A stretch of 64,000 nucleotides of DNA. Source: Asterias amurensis (lineage: Eukaryota; Echinodermata; Asteroidea; Forcipulatida; Asteriidae). Below the pieces are notes generated by a model. The model was given only the letters and a program-made list of their open reading frames with translations. It was not told the origin of the DNA and searched no databases. The first letter of the stretch is position 1; the number at the start of each line of letters is the position of its first letter. The stretch lies in contig NC_092656.1 of NCBI RefSeq assembly GCF_032118995.1, forward strand, positions 18,930,965 through 18,994,964. The letters run 5' to 3'. Positions 13,901 through 22,487 of this stretch are shown here, piece by piece. Position numbers and translations under genes: made by a program.

Positions 13901-16900
13901 CCCCTTGAAATAGTATTATACTCAAAGAACTGTAGCTCAAACTGTATTTTTTCATTATTTTCTCCTGACTCTCACGACAGATTGAGTTCAAATGTTTACA
14001 GGTTTTGTATTTCATGTATATGGTTAATTGTTATACCACTATATACATAGTACTTTCCCATGCACTGTGAAAAAGAAATCACTAAGAAAGTACTTAGAAT
14101 ACAATGCTTTCACACATCTGTGTTATAGGTAAAACCAAAATTGATTTTACTTTTCCCTGATGCATATTTCCATCTATTTGAACAAATCATCTTATATAGA
14201 AAAGTTTGCGGTAACACCATGTAATGATAATCTCAAAATGAGTTGGTGTTGTTCTGAAACGAACCGTTGGTTTCAACTCAACGTTTCGATCGTCTTCTGG
14301 AAAAAGCTTGACGTTTCGATCAGTATGCTCTGAGCTTTCTCCAGAAGGCGATCAGAGTATACCAAGGGTTCTTTTCAGAACCAACCCAACGTATTTAGAG
14401 ATTATCATTACATGGTGTTACCGCAAACCTTACTATATCGTATTTCCACCAAGCAAAGTTTCAAATCCTAATTACCAAATCATCTTGTTATACCACAGTA
14501 ATAGTAATTGTTGTACCACGTGCACATTGCATGACAGACATGAAACTGAATTGTAATGGTTAGTCATACCTGGTTTAAAGGAAGCTGCTGTTGTTGATAC
14601 TGCTGTTGCTGCTGTTGTTGCATACCAGGCTGCTGTTGTACAGCCTGCTGCTGCTGCATCAACTGCTGCAGTTGGTTCTGGCATTGCAGATTGCCTTCTT
14701 TGCACTGCAGGAAATCCCTCTGAGCTGTTGCAGCCTGTTTGGACAAAAAGATTCTTAGTTTATTAAATAGCAGCTTTCTCCAGAAGACGATCAGAGCTAA
14801 CTGATCAAAGCGTCGAGTTGAAACCAACGATTCTTTTCAGAACACCCCCAACTCATTTAGTGACTTTCATTACATGGTGTTACCACAAACCTTTAGACTA
14901 TATAAATATCAAGTAATTAACCACAAGGGAAATGGTCGGGGCAAGTTTGAAATAGTTTGGGTTTGAACAAACAAAAATTGCCTGGAGTGGGACTTGAACC
15001 AACGGCCTCCGGTTTATCTTTTTTAAATCTTTTTAATGTTCTTAGTAATGTGTTTATACTAATGTTTGTTTGTAACTGGCTGGTAACCTCTTAAAGGTAG
15101 TGTAATTGTCAAAGACTAGCCTTCACAGTTGGTGTATATGTATCTCAACATATGCATAAAATAACTAACCTGTGTAAATTTGAGCTCAATCGGTCATCAA
15201 AGTTGCGAGATAATAATGAAAGAAGAAAACACCCTAGTCACACGAAGTTGTGTGCGTTTAGATGGTTGATTTCGAGACCTCAAGTTCTAAACTTGAGGTC
15301 TCGAAATCAAATTTGTGGAAAATTACTTCTATCTCGAAAACTACTCCACTTCAGAGGGAGCCGTTTCTCACAATGTTCTATACTGCCAACCTATCCCCAT
15401 TACTCTTTACCAAGTGAGGTTTAATGCTGATAATTATTTTGAGTAATTACCAATAGTGTCCACTGCCTTTAAAGTGTCTTGTTGAGAGGTCTACCAAGGG
15501 TAAATGTGTAAATACAAACATAGAAATAAAACTACAGGAATGTCACCACTAAATTTAAAACACCAACCTGCGTTTTAAAGTTTTTGGCCAAGTTCATGAC
15601 TTCGTCTTTTTCCTCTTCGCATTTCTGAAGGTTTCCTGCGAGCTCTTCCTTGTTGGCGGTTAGCTGAATAATTTCCTCATTCTGCTGGTGAACTTCCTCT
15701 CGTTGTTTATCGTTAATAAGGTCTTCTTCCTCGACAGCTATACTTAATTTCCCTGGAGCAAACAAGTGTTTGGTAACATTACATGCCTCAAAATATACCA
15801 CAAAAACCACACCAATCGCTGCAGAGCCCTGTGCTTTTGCCGTGGTGCTCTCATACATACAAACAAGTTTTATACATGTACATTATGTTGCTATTTCATC
15901 AAGATCACAGTGGCAAAGTTCCAATACAAACAATACATTTTCCCCATAGCAGGGCCCTTTAACAGAATCTAGAGCGAGGTTCAAGGTCTGCAGGCCTTGA
16001 AACAACACACGGCACCCACAGCAATTGTCGTGGTGCCCTGTGCTTTTGCTGTGGTACCACTGTGCATTGCTCCAATACACACTTACATTTTCCCCACAGA
16101 AGTGCCCCTTACTAGAAGAAAATTGCTCCGCCCTTCGAGAGCGAAGTTAAAGGCCTGCAGGCCTCGGTATAATCCACAGCACTCACAACAATTGTTGTGG
16201 TGCCCTTCAGATGTGACCCCTTTCATCAGGGGCTCTGAAAGCAATAATAAAGTTTTGTGATGCAAACATTTTTCAATAGATAGGGTCCTTATAAATGTTG
16301 GGGGGAAAGTTACACACCCGAGAGAGCAAAATGTTTAACATGAAGTTACCATTGAAGTTTCATGTTGATTTGTGAACATTTTCACTCTTACCAATGTTGT
16401 CCACACCCTTTAAAGGTAAAGCCAAAGTACAAAAAAAATAAAAATTATTTTTTATTTTTTACCAAAGACTATTCATTTGAATCCACTATTTATCCAAAAA
16501 CCCATGCCAATGTATATACATTATTTTCACTCACTTGTACATTCATTTAACAGCTGTACTGTGATACTTGCATTTTCCGATTGAACATCCTGCAAACAAA
16601 TAAAAGGAACAAAGTAATCATCAGATCATGAATTCCATTTACCAGAATCAGTAAAGCTGACAAAATAGTCGCAGACAGTGTTCTGTGTGATCAAACCCTA
16701 CACATATATATATATATATTTTTACAGGTTTGTTATAACAGATTGTTATAACAAACCTGTACAAATTGTGGCTTAATCTAGAGGGTGAATCGGGAAAGAA
16801 TAGTACAAAACTAAGCTAGAATTGGGGGATATATCTTATGGCTCGCAGCTTGTTTTACAAGAGCACAATCAAAGTGGGAAAACAAACCTCCTAAATACAG

Positions 16901-19900
16901 GTCCATAAATGGTTCGCCATTAACAAATCAGTGAAATAAACAAACAACAATTGTTTTTTTATTTACAGTAAAGATTTGTCTGAAGTCTCGGTCTCGACGG
17001 TGGAGACCTGCCTTGGTCTAAGTATAAGTCTCAGACATTGAAGTCTCAGTTTCAGTTTTGGTCTTGGACTTTTAGATCAAAGTCTAAATCCAGTATTGAA
17101 AGTTTTGGACTTGGTCTAAAACTTTGTGGTCTCGACAACTAAACTGGACAGCTCCCAAATAAAAAACCAACAAAAAGTACTTCAATTCTTGTTTTCAATT
17201 CCGTTACTCACCAACGATTTCTCAAAGAATAATCGTCTTTCTTCACATCCATCGAGAGATTCTGTTAGCTCCTTCGTAGTCAACTGTATATTGCTTAAAT
17301 CTATGCCACATTTGTCTTTTTCTCCTCTTAAGTCCATCGTCTTGCGATTGGTCTCCGTGATCTGAGTCTGTAATGCCTCACTGCGCTTTTCTAAATGGAT
17401 CTAAATAACAGATAAAACAGTAAAAAGAAAGGTTTAAAACAAATTATATACACTGTATCAAAAGGTTTTCATTGCCTCTTGTTGCTGAGCACCATGATCT
17501 AGATGAAATGGTGTTACACAAACCCTGTTATTATTATTATTATGTTTATTTTTAAATATTTTTCTTATTAACAGTTCTTTCCTTACTCCAACTACCTTGA
17601 TTGATTTAAAGGCACTGTACACATTTGGTAATCACTCAAAATATATACGAGCATAAAACTTTACTTGGTAGCGAGCAACGGAGAGCTGTTGATAGTATAA
17701 ACCATTGTGAGAAACGACTCCCTCTGAAGTAACGTAGTTTTTGAGAAAGAGGTAATTTCTCACTAAAATAACAAAATACTTCTGGCCAGAAGCCTTTTAT
17801 TCCTATCTGAAAGCACACTATTTTGTACAACAAGGGTGTTTTTCTTTCATAATTTTCTTGCAACTTCAATGACCAGTTGAGTCGAAATTTTCACAGGTTT
17901 GTTACTTTATGCATGTTGGGATACACCAAGTGAGAATACTGGTCGTTGACAACTACATGTACCAAACGTGTTCAGTGCTTTTAAGTTATGATCCGTCCTC
18001 ACTCTAACAGAATCCAACATCTTAAGTTTATGGAAAGGTTTGCGGTAACACCATGTACGTAGTGACTAGATCTCTAATGAGTTGGGGTGGTTCTGAAAAG
18101 AATCGTTGGTTTCAACTCGACATTTCGATCAGTATGATCTGATCGTCTTCTGGAGAAAGCTGGACTCTGAAGTTTAACGCCCAAACTGATAGACTGTGAT
18201 TGTAGTGGTATTCCTAAATCTATGTGCAGCCTTCAGTACAACAAGATCGAAACAAAAAAGGTTGGATTCTAATCATATTCTAACTTCAATTCTACACTAA
18301 TCAATTTCAGGCCTGTATGCTTCGTTTTTGAAAGGACAAGGGCACCAAGGCATTTTCTCCTTGGTAAAGGGCACCCTATGAGGAAATTGTAAATTTGTAC
18401 TGTAGCATTTCAAGGGCACCAAGGCAACAATGACCAGGGGCAACAAATCGCCTTTGTTGCCTCCGTGAAGTATCAGGCCTGCAATTTTGAAAATACTCAC
18501 TTATGTGTACGTGTACATGTTCATTGTTTTCTGTTGCTTATTTAAAAAAAAAATATTCACCTTTTATAAATACATTTCTGATGATTTATCTATCCAGAAA
18601 AATGAAGAAATGAGGACTACAGTATAGATATGCATATATGTAAACAGGTATCAAGAAATAAAACATTAAGGGTGTGTATTTATATCTTTCCATATATATG
18701 CTTTATCCCGACGACAGCCTAGAAAATCCTGTGGAGATTGGAGAACCCTAAGGGCAAGGCAATTTTGTCCTTAGAGAAGGGGCACGTCTAGCCTTATAAA
18801 AATTTCAAAATGCACTGCCTCCATTGCTTCTGTGATGTATCTATGCAAAACTGGATGTTCAACGTGGGCCTTAGAACATCCCATGATCTGATTGGCCAAA
18901 TAAGGTCACATGGGTTAATGACAGCTGGTAAGGACAACTTTAGAGAAAAGGGCATTCACAAATATTCATTCCACAACAGCTGTTACACAGAAAAACTGTA
19001 AAACAGAATATATCACTTAAAGTGCACTAATTTTTGGAAAACATCTTTATATCACACATCGATGTAAGGGTTAAATAAATAAATAAAACAACAACATGTG
19101 TTTGTTCGCAGAACTCGCTGGCTAGTTGCTGGCGCGTCACTGCTGTTGTTTTTCATTCACTTTCTAATGAAGTGTCGTAGTGAACAATAGATTTCAAAAT
19201 TAAATTTAAATTAATGTCCTGTAAACTTGAATCTGGAACCCTTAGGGATTGATCTTTGATTTGCTTCAATTTTAAATATATCAACATTAAAAAATTCATA
19301 AACTTTAGTTTCAGCATGGAGGTAGAACTTAAGAGGAATTTAAACAAAAACCTTAAATCCTGTTGACAACTCATTGGTGGCCGCGATCAACCAATGGTGT
19401 AACCCACTGATCCAAATAGGTAAGCGCTCAAGATTTTGTCCAATGTTTTTTTTCTACCTCCATGGTTTTTTAGTGAGTTTTGACAAATTTGAATCCCACA
19501 TCTTAAAAACAAGATTCTTTTGCCAAAGTGGGATCCACCTACCAAACAAGAAAATAAAACTTGTACAATTGACAACTTTGGTTTCAATATGTACATCGTC
19601 CATGTATGTTAAACCGTTGGTGGTTGTGTATTAAATAACCAACCAGTTTATTTGTTCAGACAACTTTGTACACAGTGTAAAAAGGACACATTGTATGGTC
19701 TACTGAACTGCAAATAGAACCACACCTACATGCAAAGATGTACATATTCAAGGCCATTGTTCCCGTGCATCGCTACGCTTACACATGGACACCAGTGACA
19801 ACAGCAGTTTAATACTAGGGGTGGGGATTGCGTGAAAGTGAAAAATCATGAAAATTTGATTGAAGTTCAACCATCGTGTGAAGTTAATCCAATAAAATTG

Positions 19901-22487
19901 CAGAATGTTGTTACATTTTAAAAATTTTATAGATTCTATCAATTCAAGTTAGATTGTTTATCAAAAAAAAGAGCACAGTCTTTCCATCTCTGACTGTGAC
20001 TGCAGTTTCACCATAAAAACTAAATTAAGGTTTAGATAATCAAAAAATCTGAAATCAGGAAAAAATCATGAGAAATTGCACACCTGTTTACAAAACATTT
20101 AGGGATCAGTGAAACCATGGTGAAACATACATGTCGTGTATGGTGTTTTTTTAAAGGCAGTGGACACTATTGGTAGTTACTCAAAATAATTAATAGCATA
20201 AAATCTTACTGGGTGACGAGAAATGGGGAGAAGTTGATGGTATAAAACATTGTGGAAAAAACGGCTCCTCTGAAGTGCCATAGTTTCTGAGAAAGAAGTA
20301 ATTTTCCACGAATTTGATTTCGAGACCTCAGATAATTAGAACTTGAGGTCTCTAAATCAACCATCTAAACGCCAGAAACTTTATGTGACAAGGGTGTTTT
20401 CTTCTTTCATTATTATCTCGCAATGTCCAATTGAGCTCAAATTTTCACAGGTTTGTTATTTTATGCATTTGTTGAGATACTAGTCTTTGACAATTACCAA
20501 TAGTGTCCACTGCCTTTAAGGGGAAAAAACGAATTGAGGGATACAGTACCTGTTAGCCAGGTTCAAACACTTTTGGGTGGCTTCATGTCTTTAAAAATTT
20601 ATAACATTGAAAAAACTGCAAAAATTATGGAAAAGTGGTAACCCTTTTAACACTAAATAAACTAAATTGTTTTTTTTTCAGTAAGCCTGCAAACCCATTC
20701 ACATGAAACAGAAACATGTTATATAATTATGTAACAAAATAAATGGTTGATTTTGGGAGATTTGCGGAGTTGCTTCCAAATTACCTCTAAAATTATTTAT
20801 GAATCACTTAAATAAAAATTAATAATGATAATCATTACAGAAGTCCAAAACATTAAAATGCACACAAATAAAAAAATCAAAAAAATCTTAGTCATAATTT
20901 AAAAAAGCAATTAGTAGGCCTTTATGATTTAGTATTGTATTTAAATTAACTTTAAATTATAATATTTTAATAACAGTAACACTTAATTTTAACTGCAAAT
21001 AACAGACAATACTAAAAACTAGCAAAGCAAATGCTAGTTGGGATAACGTAACCCTCTTGTCTCGCCGTCGGCAGGAGGGTTACGTTATCACAACTAAATG
21101 CGGAAAAGTTTCTGTATGGCGCCACCATTTTTTCATTCGATATGAAATAATATAGTATCTAATTTACCTCAATGAGATATCCCTTTTTGTAAAAATGAGT
21201 GAAAAGGTGGTGGCGCCATACGGAAAGTTATCCGTAAAATGCAATAGGAACGGTAATGACCAATGCTAATAAACAATTACAATGGATTTACATGAATCAT
21301 GGACAATGATGGAGGTAGATGAATGAATTATTGCATTGCTTGGGTTTTTAATTTGTATCTGTCTGCTTCGCTTGGCGGGCATTCCTGTATTTTATTTAAA
21401 ATAACTTAATTAATAACAGTAATAAAAGTAAAAATTAAATTGCGGTCGGTTTTTTTGGCACCCTCTCTTTACTATCACTATCATTCAATCAGCGGTCGCA
21501 CTAAATTTTTACTTTCGACATACTTGGACGATTCTATTACACCGCAGGGGGCGAGGTAATATCTGAGGGCCGAGTTTTATTTTTTCGTTTTGGTTTTAGC
21601 TGCCGATTTTTTCTTTCTTGTTAGTAACTAAGCCACCGCTATGGAATTGGAAGTTAAAAAAGGGGAAACTTAGATATTGTTTTAAACTCCATGGAATACA
21701 TTTTTTAAAAAGGTAAATAATCATCTTGCATATTGTATCATCCCTGCGGTTTAATAGAATCATCCAAGTGCGTTGAAAGACAACATGGCGGATATTACCG
21801 TTCGTAACTAAATTCGGGGTAAAAAAAAACTTTTTTACAGTTAAAAATAAAAAAAATTCAACAGTTTGAAAGTGATTTGGGTGCATATGACTCTTGTGCT
21901 TGACTATGTTCAAATGTTCTGTTAAAGTGCATTTAAAAATTGTTGTCGTGAGTTGTCGTGAGTTGTCGGTATTTATAGTGCGACCCTCAATCAGTATCAT
22001 AAATCATCAGGTTATAGGCCTAATATTAATAAAGTATAATCATACATGATAAATAAGAAAAGCCGAGAATTCTTTTAATGTTATAACCATGGAGCAATAA
22101 ATAAACCCCATGTTATATCGTTTTAAACAAGTGACAACCAAGAACGTTAGAGCATGGTTAGCAAAGCAGCTCGGCATACTACTGCAAGACAACTCGTCTT
22201 TTAAAACACGTTATGGAACGTGCTAAGTGGGTGGCGGTCGAGTTGGCAACAACATACAAAACACAGCACAAAAAAACAAAACAAAAGGGAGTTACTTTTT
22301 TCATTGCAAGTTCCTCCAACGTCGAGGTCATCTCCTGCACCTGTTTCTGAAGAATTTTACTCTTAGACGATACATTCCAGTAGTTAAAAGCGAGAACACA
22401 GATAACAATTAAAAGTCCGAATGTCAGAAATTGGGGAGCTCGTCCGCCACGAACGTGTCCCCTTGCCATCATCCCGTTGGACGCCAT
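1145..22487 (-). CDS. GOLM1/2-like: GOLM1/GOLM2-like type II Golgi membrane protein, 12 exons, Q-rich
   Basis: Whole gene, read leftwards. Seen: exon 1 encodes a short basic cytoplasmic tail, a membrane segment (about residues 19-37) ending in FNYW, and the start of a coiled coil that continues to about residue 207. Residues about 225-830 are glutamine-rich. The last 270 residues are acidic (E, D, Q, S). The twelve exons sum to about 1196 residues if one base in exon 11 is ignored (see that exon). Known: vertebrate GOLM1 and GOLM2 are about 400-residue cis-Golgi type II proteins with an FNYW anchor and lumenal coiled coil; GOLIM4 is a longer Golgi protein with Q-rich and acidic lumenal parts. 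Inferred: a GOLM-family member with GOLIM4-like tail composition. The start ATG has A at -3. Splice phases agree through exons 1-10. Family call likely; exact orthology not resolved. Confidence 0.72.
2611..2719 (-). CDS. GOLM1/2-like: GOLM-like exon 11 (109 bp, one-base frame conflict)
   Basis: Acceptor TTTTGTCTCGGCAG, donor GTACAG. Entering in phase 1 gives GEVEDEK, but the convincing Golgi-type coiled-coil sequence (MEEKELEAKRLEIEEQRL, then EGREEDPQ) is in the next frame. It becomes continuous, and joins exon 12 in phase, only if the TTT at plus-strand 2700-2702 is read one base shorter. Possible reasons are an assembly or sequencing slip, a real frameshift allele, or an unseen small exon upstream. 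Confidence 0.55.
2768..3758. mobile_element. Possible non-autonomous hAT-like element, ~990 bp, in intron 11/10 of the GOLM-like gene
   Basis: Left end CAGGGTTCGAAATTAGCGG followed by GCCCGCCGGGCGAGTCAA. The right end is the inverted counterpart (TTGACTCGCCCGGCGGGCGA, then AAGGGAAACCCCTG). CAGGG-type ends are common in hAT elements. I could not find an exact 8 bp target duplication (TAATA occurs on both sides). The interior has no recognisable transposase. Confidence 0.5.
4289..4575 (+). mobile_element. TTAA-type MITE, 3'-truncated
   Basis: TTAA then AGGCAGTGGACACTATTGG and the full left part including the GAGACCTC/GAGGTCTC hairpin. It ends after CGCAACTTCGACAAAG in a T-run and G-run, so the right terminus is missing. 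Confidence 0.8.
4636..4797 (-). CDS. GOLM1/2-like: GOLM-like exon 10 (162 bp, acidic)
   Basis: Acceptor TTTTTTCTTCTTCAG, donor GTCAGT (an alternative GTAAAG 12 bases on is in the same phase), phase 1 to 1. It starts GQQDPGLPEREANEVNQPVE and ends GPAYRDDQ; rich in E and D. Confidence 0.72.
5262..5475 (+). other. tRNA-like (SINE head) sequence interrupted by a MITE
   Basis: Removing 5287-5414 and one copy of the 8 bp duplication leaves TAGCTCAGTTAGAAGAGC, a tRNA A-box-like D arm, followed by an anticodon-arm-like stretch and ATAGGTTTAAATCCC, a T-arm-like B box. It is degenerate, so a tRNA pseudogene or SINE head rather than a working tRNA. Confidence 0.55.
5287..5414 (+). mobile_element. hAT-like MITE, 128 bp short copy
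   Basis: Inverted termini TAAGCTTTGGCGATATC and GATATCGCCCAAGCTTA. Flanking 8 bp repeats TCAATTAG (5279-5286) and TCAGTTAG (5415-5422) differ at one base. The interior is almost wholly ATATCGCGATAT-type self-complementary sequence. Same family as 7453-7831. Confidence 0.75.
5548..5588 (-). CDS. GOLM1/2-like: GOLM-like exon 9 (41 bp microexon-sized)
   Basis: Acceptor TTCTTTGCTGCAG, donor GTATGG. With phase 2 in and 1 out it reads G VPLEVGDNKVVEQ. The exact phase match to exons 8 and 10 is the main support. A SINE begins about 50 bp upstream on the minus strand. Confidence 0.6.
5640..6096 (+). repeat. tRNA-derived SINE with (ATT)n tail
   Basis: Contains a B-box-like GGGTTCGAGTCCTGG near 5668, CAGCAAGACACTTAA, TGGGATGGGACGTACAG, and a 3' part AAAGCGCCTTGAGCGTC then GCTATATAAGAAGCC and an ATT-rich tail. 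Such bodies and tails are typical of marine-invertebrate SINEs. Lies in an intron of the GOLM-like gene next to exon 9. Confidence 0.6.
6097..6482 (+). mobile_element. TTAA-type MITE, full length
   Basis: TTAA, AGGCAGTGGA ... CAATAGTGTCCACTGTCT, TTAA. Internal hairpin of GAGACCTT and GAGGTCTC arms. Inserted directly after the SINE tail. Confidence 0.88.
6527..6816 (-). CDS. GOLM1/2-like: GOLM-like exon 8 (290 bp, Q-rich)
   Basis: Acceptor AAAAATTAG, donor GTGAGT, phase 0 to 2. It reads GNGNQQYVPVDQQQQYVQQP at the start and EAVIPQQNDNER at the end, with Q runs between. Composition matches exons 5-7. Confidence 0.75.
7030..7363 (+). mobile_element. TTAA-type MITE, divergent subfamily
   Basis: Termini read AGGGCAAGTACACGTTTGG and CAAACGTGTACAGTGCC rather than the GGACACTATTGG form. 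The GAGACCTC hairpin is missing, but the GAAACGACTCCCTCTGAAG core is shared. TTAA at both ends. Confidence 0.8.
7453..7831 (+). mobile_element. hAT-like MITE, 379 bp, exact 8 bp target duplication
   Basis: Inverted ends TAAGCTTGGGCGATATC and GATATCGTCCAAGCTTA with TTGATCTG on both sides (7445-7452, 7832-7839). Both arms are ATATCGCG-rich, and the centre (about 7600-7740) is unique. The 8 bp duplication fits hAT (or P) superfamily insertion. Confidence 0.85.
7840..8822. other. Intron sequence, nothing firm seen
   Basis: AT-rich sequence in the long intron between GOLM-like exons 8 and 7. A short inverted pair (TTACCGTCATTGGG at 8290 and CCCAATGACGGTAA at 8321) may be a small fold-back. Confidence 0.4.
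8823..9103. mobile_element. Inverted-repeat element with GCCCTTTCACAC ends
   Basis: Left end GCCCTTTCACACTAG, right end GGTGTGAAAAGGGC. The GC-rich inside has CCCCGGGG-type pairs. No target duplication recognised; short ORFs here are chance. Confidence 0.55.
9104..10031. other. Intron sequence, nothing firm seen
   Basis: AT-rich. The 83-codon plus ORF at 9770-10021 has no recognisable features. Confidence 0.4.
10032..10273. mobile_element. MITE with GGGCCCAATTTCATAGAGC ends
   Basis: Left end GGGCCCAATTTCATAGAGC then TGCTTAGCA; right end is its inverse (TGCTTAGCAGCTCTATGAA then ATTGGGCC). Sub-terminal arms AACCAAATTTCCA and TGGAAATTTGGTT are also inverted. Relatives at 28415, 49171 and 53128. 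Confidence 0.75.
10547..11629 (-). CDS. GOLM1/2-like: GOLM-like exon 7 (361 codons, giant Q-rich exon)
   Basis: Acceptor AATTTTAG, phase 0, starting SPGSQHEIEPKSQSHNEQLQ. About 180 codons of Q-rich repeats follow (units such as EQKQQQ, PQQQ, EKLQQL, HEQLQQL), then a more varied Q/E/D/K part (KANEDQNAQKKEDFEG, ESTTQQQESTTEQ) ending LQQETKGK. The DNA contains a tandem duplication of about 120 bp (11161 and 11281 start the same sequence). All three minus frames are largely open in the repeat, so ORFs on the plus strand and the Ser/Asn-rich minus ORF here are shadows. The donor is AAA followed by GTGGCA; a stronger GTGAGT about 60 bp earlier would put exon 8 out of frame. Confidence 0.68.
12000..12055 (-). 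other. tRNA-like fragment
   Basis: On the minus strand TAGCTCAATTAGTAGAGC precedes ATCTGCCAGGAGTG, resembling the 5' half of a tRNA or SINE head. The T arm is not convincing. Confidence 0.3.
12779..12943. repeat. 165 bp near-perfect palindrome
   Basis: Arms run from GGGAATCAAAGTGTG inward through TTTTCAACTAGTGG and TTCTTGATAATTTACC to a short centre near 12861, then back through GGTAAAATTATCAAGAA and CCACTAGTTGAAAA to ATTGATTCCC. Probably a fold-back transposon in the intron between exons 7 and 6. Confidence 0.8.
13349..13648 (-). CDS. GOLM1/2-like: GOLM-like exon 6 (100 codons, Q-rich)
   Basis: Acceptor GCATTTCCAG, phase 0. It begins QYQLGINQDDQQNQ and ends EQRQDTSE with ten or more consecutive Gln near the end. 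The only phase-0 donor that joins to exon 7 without a stop is GAA followed by GTGGCA, a weak match to the donor consensus. Exon 7 ends in nearly the same context. Confidence 0.65.
13940..14035 (+). mobile_element. Decayed TTAA-type MITE fragment (possible)
   Basis: CATTATTTTCTCCTGACTC, CAGATTGAGTTCAAATG and ACAGGTTTTGTATTTCATG follow the order of the family's right half but are heavily diverged. Confidence 0.4.
14201..14431. mobile_element. Fold-back element, GTTTGCGGTAACACCATG family
   Basis: Ends AAAGTTTGCGGTAACACC and GGTGTTACCGCAAACCTT are inverted over at least 35 bp (to GATAATCTC/GAGATTATC). The interior holds GGTTTCAACTCAACG, CGTTTCGATC and CTTCTGG motifs present in every relative. 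Confidence 0.8.
14570..14734 (-). CDS. GOLM1/2-like: GOLM-like exon 5 (55 codons, start of Q-rich region)
   Basis: Acceptor TTTGTCCAAACAG, donor GTATGA, phase 0 to 0. It begins AATAQRDFLQCKEGNLQCQN, then becomes mostly Q with P, G, M and L, using mixed CAG and CAA codons. A half copy of a fold-back repeat lies 37 bp upstream in the preceding intron. Confidence 0.8.
14771..14894 (-). mobile_element. Half copy of the GTTTGCGGTAACACC fold-back family
   Basis: AGCTTTCTCCAGAAGACGATC through TACATGGTGTTACCACAAAC. Only one terminus is present. Sits just upstream (minus sense) of exon 5. Confidence 0.65.
15091..15472 (-). mobile_element. TTAA-type MITE, reverse, small terminal deletion
   Basis: TTAA, AGGTAGTG then directly AATTGTCAAAG, so about 11 bases of the terminus are lost. 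The hairpin CGAGACCTCAAG/CTTGAGGTCTCG and intact right end CAATAGTGTCCACTGCCT, TTAA are present. Confidence 0.85.
15568..15752 (-). CDS. GOLM1/2-like: GOLM-like exon 4 (185 bp, coiled coil)
   Basis: Acceptor TTTGCTCCAG, donor GTTGGT, phase 1 to 0. It encodes charged heptads (KLSIAVEEEDLINDKQREEV onward, ending AKNFKTQ). This is the last clearly coiled-coil exon before glutamine-rich sequence begins. Confidence 0.8.
16535..16589 (-). CDS. GOLM1/2-like: GOLM-like exon 3 (55 bp)
   Basis: Small exon with acceptor TTTGTTTGCAG and donor GTGAGT. It reads DVQSENASITVQLLNECT plus one base (phase 0 to 1). NAS is a possible N-glycosylation sequon in the lumenal coiled coil. Confidence 0.75.
16976..17136. 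repeat. Degenerate GTCTTGGTCTC-type low-complexity repeat
   Basis: Repeated GTCTCGGTCTCGAC, GTCTTGGACTT and TTGGTCTAA units, downstream of exon 2 in the intron. Confidence 0.55.
17212..17400 (-). CDS. GOLM1/2-like: GOLM-like exon 2 (63 codons, coiled coil)
   Basis: Acceptor TTATTTAG, donor GTGAGT, phase 0 to 0. The protein starts IHLEKRSEALQTQITETNRK and ends RRLFFEKSL, heptad-rich with two cysteines (EKDKC and DGCEE). It lies at the place where GOLM2 has its coiled coil with a conserved Cys. Confidence 0.82.
17606..17984 (+). mobile_element. TTAA-type MITE, divergent subfamily
   Basis: TTAA, AGGCACTGTACACATTTGG ... CAAACGTGTTCAGTGCT, TTAA. Like the copy at 7030 it has the ACG-TTTGG terminus and lacks the GAGACCTC hairpin. 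Lies in GOLM-like intron 1. Confidence 0.82.
18034..18172 (+). mobile_element. Half copy of the GTTTGCGGTAACACC fold-back family
   Basis: AAAGGTTTGCGGTAACACC, GGTTTCAACTCGACATTTCG, GATCGTCTTCTGGAGAAAGC. One terminus only. Confidence 0.65.
18173..20150. other. GOLM-like intron 1, nothing firm seen
   Basis: AT-rich. A short inverted or repeated GGGCACC/GGCACC patch at 18340-18460. No exon-like ORF with splice signals. Confidence 0.4.
20151..20519 (+). mobile_element. TTAA-type MITE, full length
   Basis: TTAA, AGGCAGTGGACACTATTGG ... CAATAGTGTCCACTGCCT, TTAA, with the GAGACCTC hairpin. Near-perfect termini. Confidence 0.88.
21035..21234. repeat. Two adjacent hairpins (fold-back element)
   Basis: First hairpin: TAGTTGGGATAACGTAACCC with GGGTTACGTTATCACAACTA. 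Second: CTGTATGGCGCCACCA with TGGTGGCGCCATACGG, loop about 75 bp. Confidence 0.65.
21493..21986. mobile_element. hAT-like MITE, 494 bp, exact 8 bp target duplication
   Basis: Ends CGGTCGCACTAAAT and ATAGTGCGACCC are inverted; TCAATCAG flanks both sides (21485-21492, 21987-21994). The 134-codon minus ORF inside is unrecognised and probably chance. Located 0.3 kb from exon 1 of the GOLM-like gene in intron 1. Confidence 0.75.
22296..22487 (-). CDS. GOLM1/2-like: GOLM-like exon 1 (64 codons, anchor)
   Basis: Begins MASNGMMARG, a short N-terminal tail with several R and H, followed by a hydrophobic stretch FLTFGLLIVICVLAFNYW and the first coiled-coil residues (KILQKQVQEM). It ends AMKK in phase 0 at a GTAACT donor. 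The ORF reads into the intron to a stop 39 codons later. LAFNYW followed by a Ser/Lys patch is the signature shared with GOLM1 and GOLM2. Confidence 0.85.

Noticed and set aside
14981..15015. GGGACTTGAACCAACGGCC, tRNA T-arm-like on the minus strand
   Set aside because: No matching D arm or acceptor stem around it; at most a SINE scrap.
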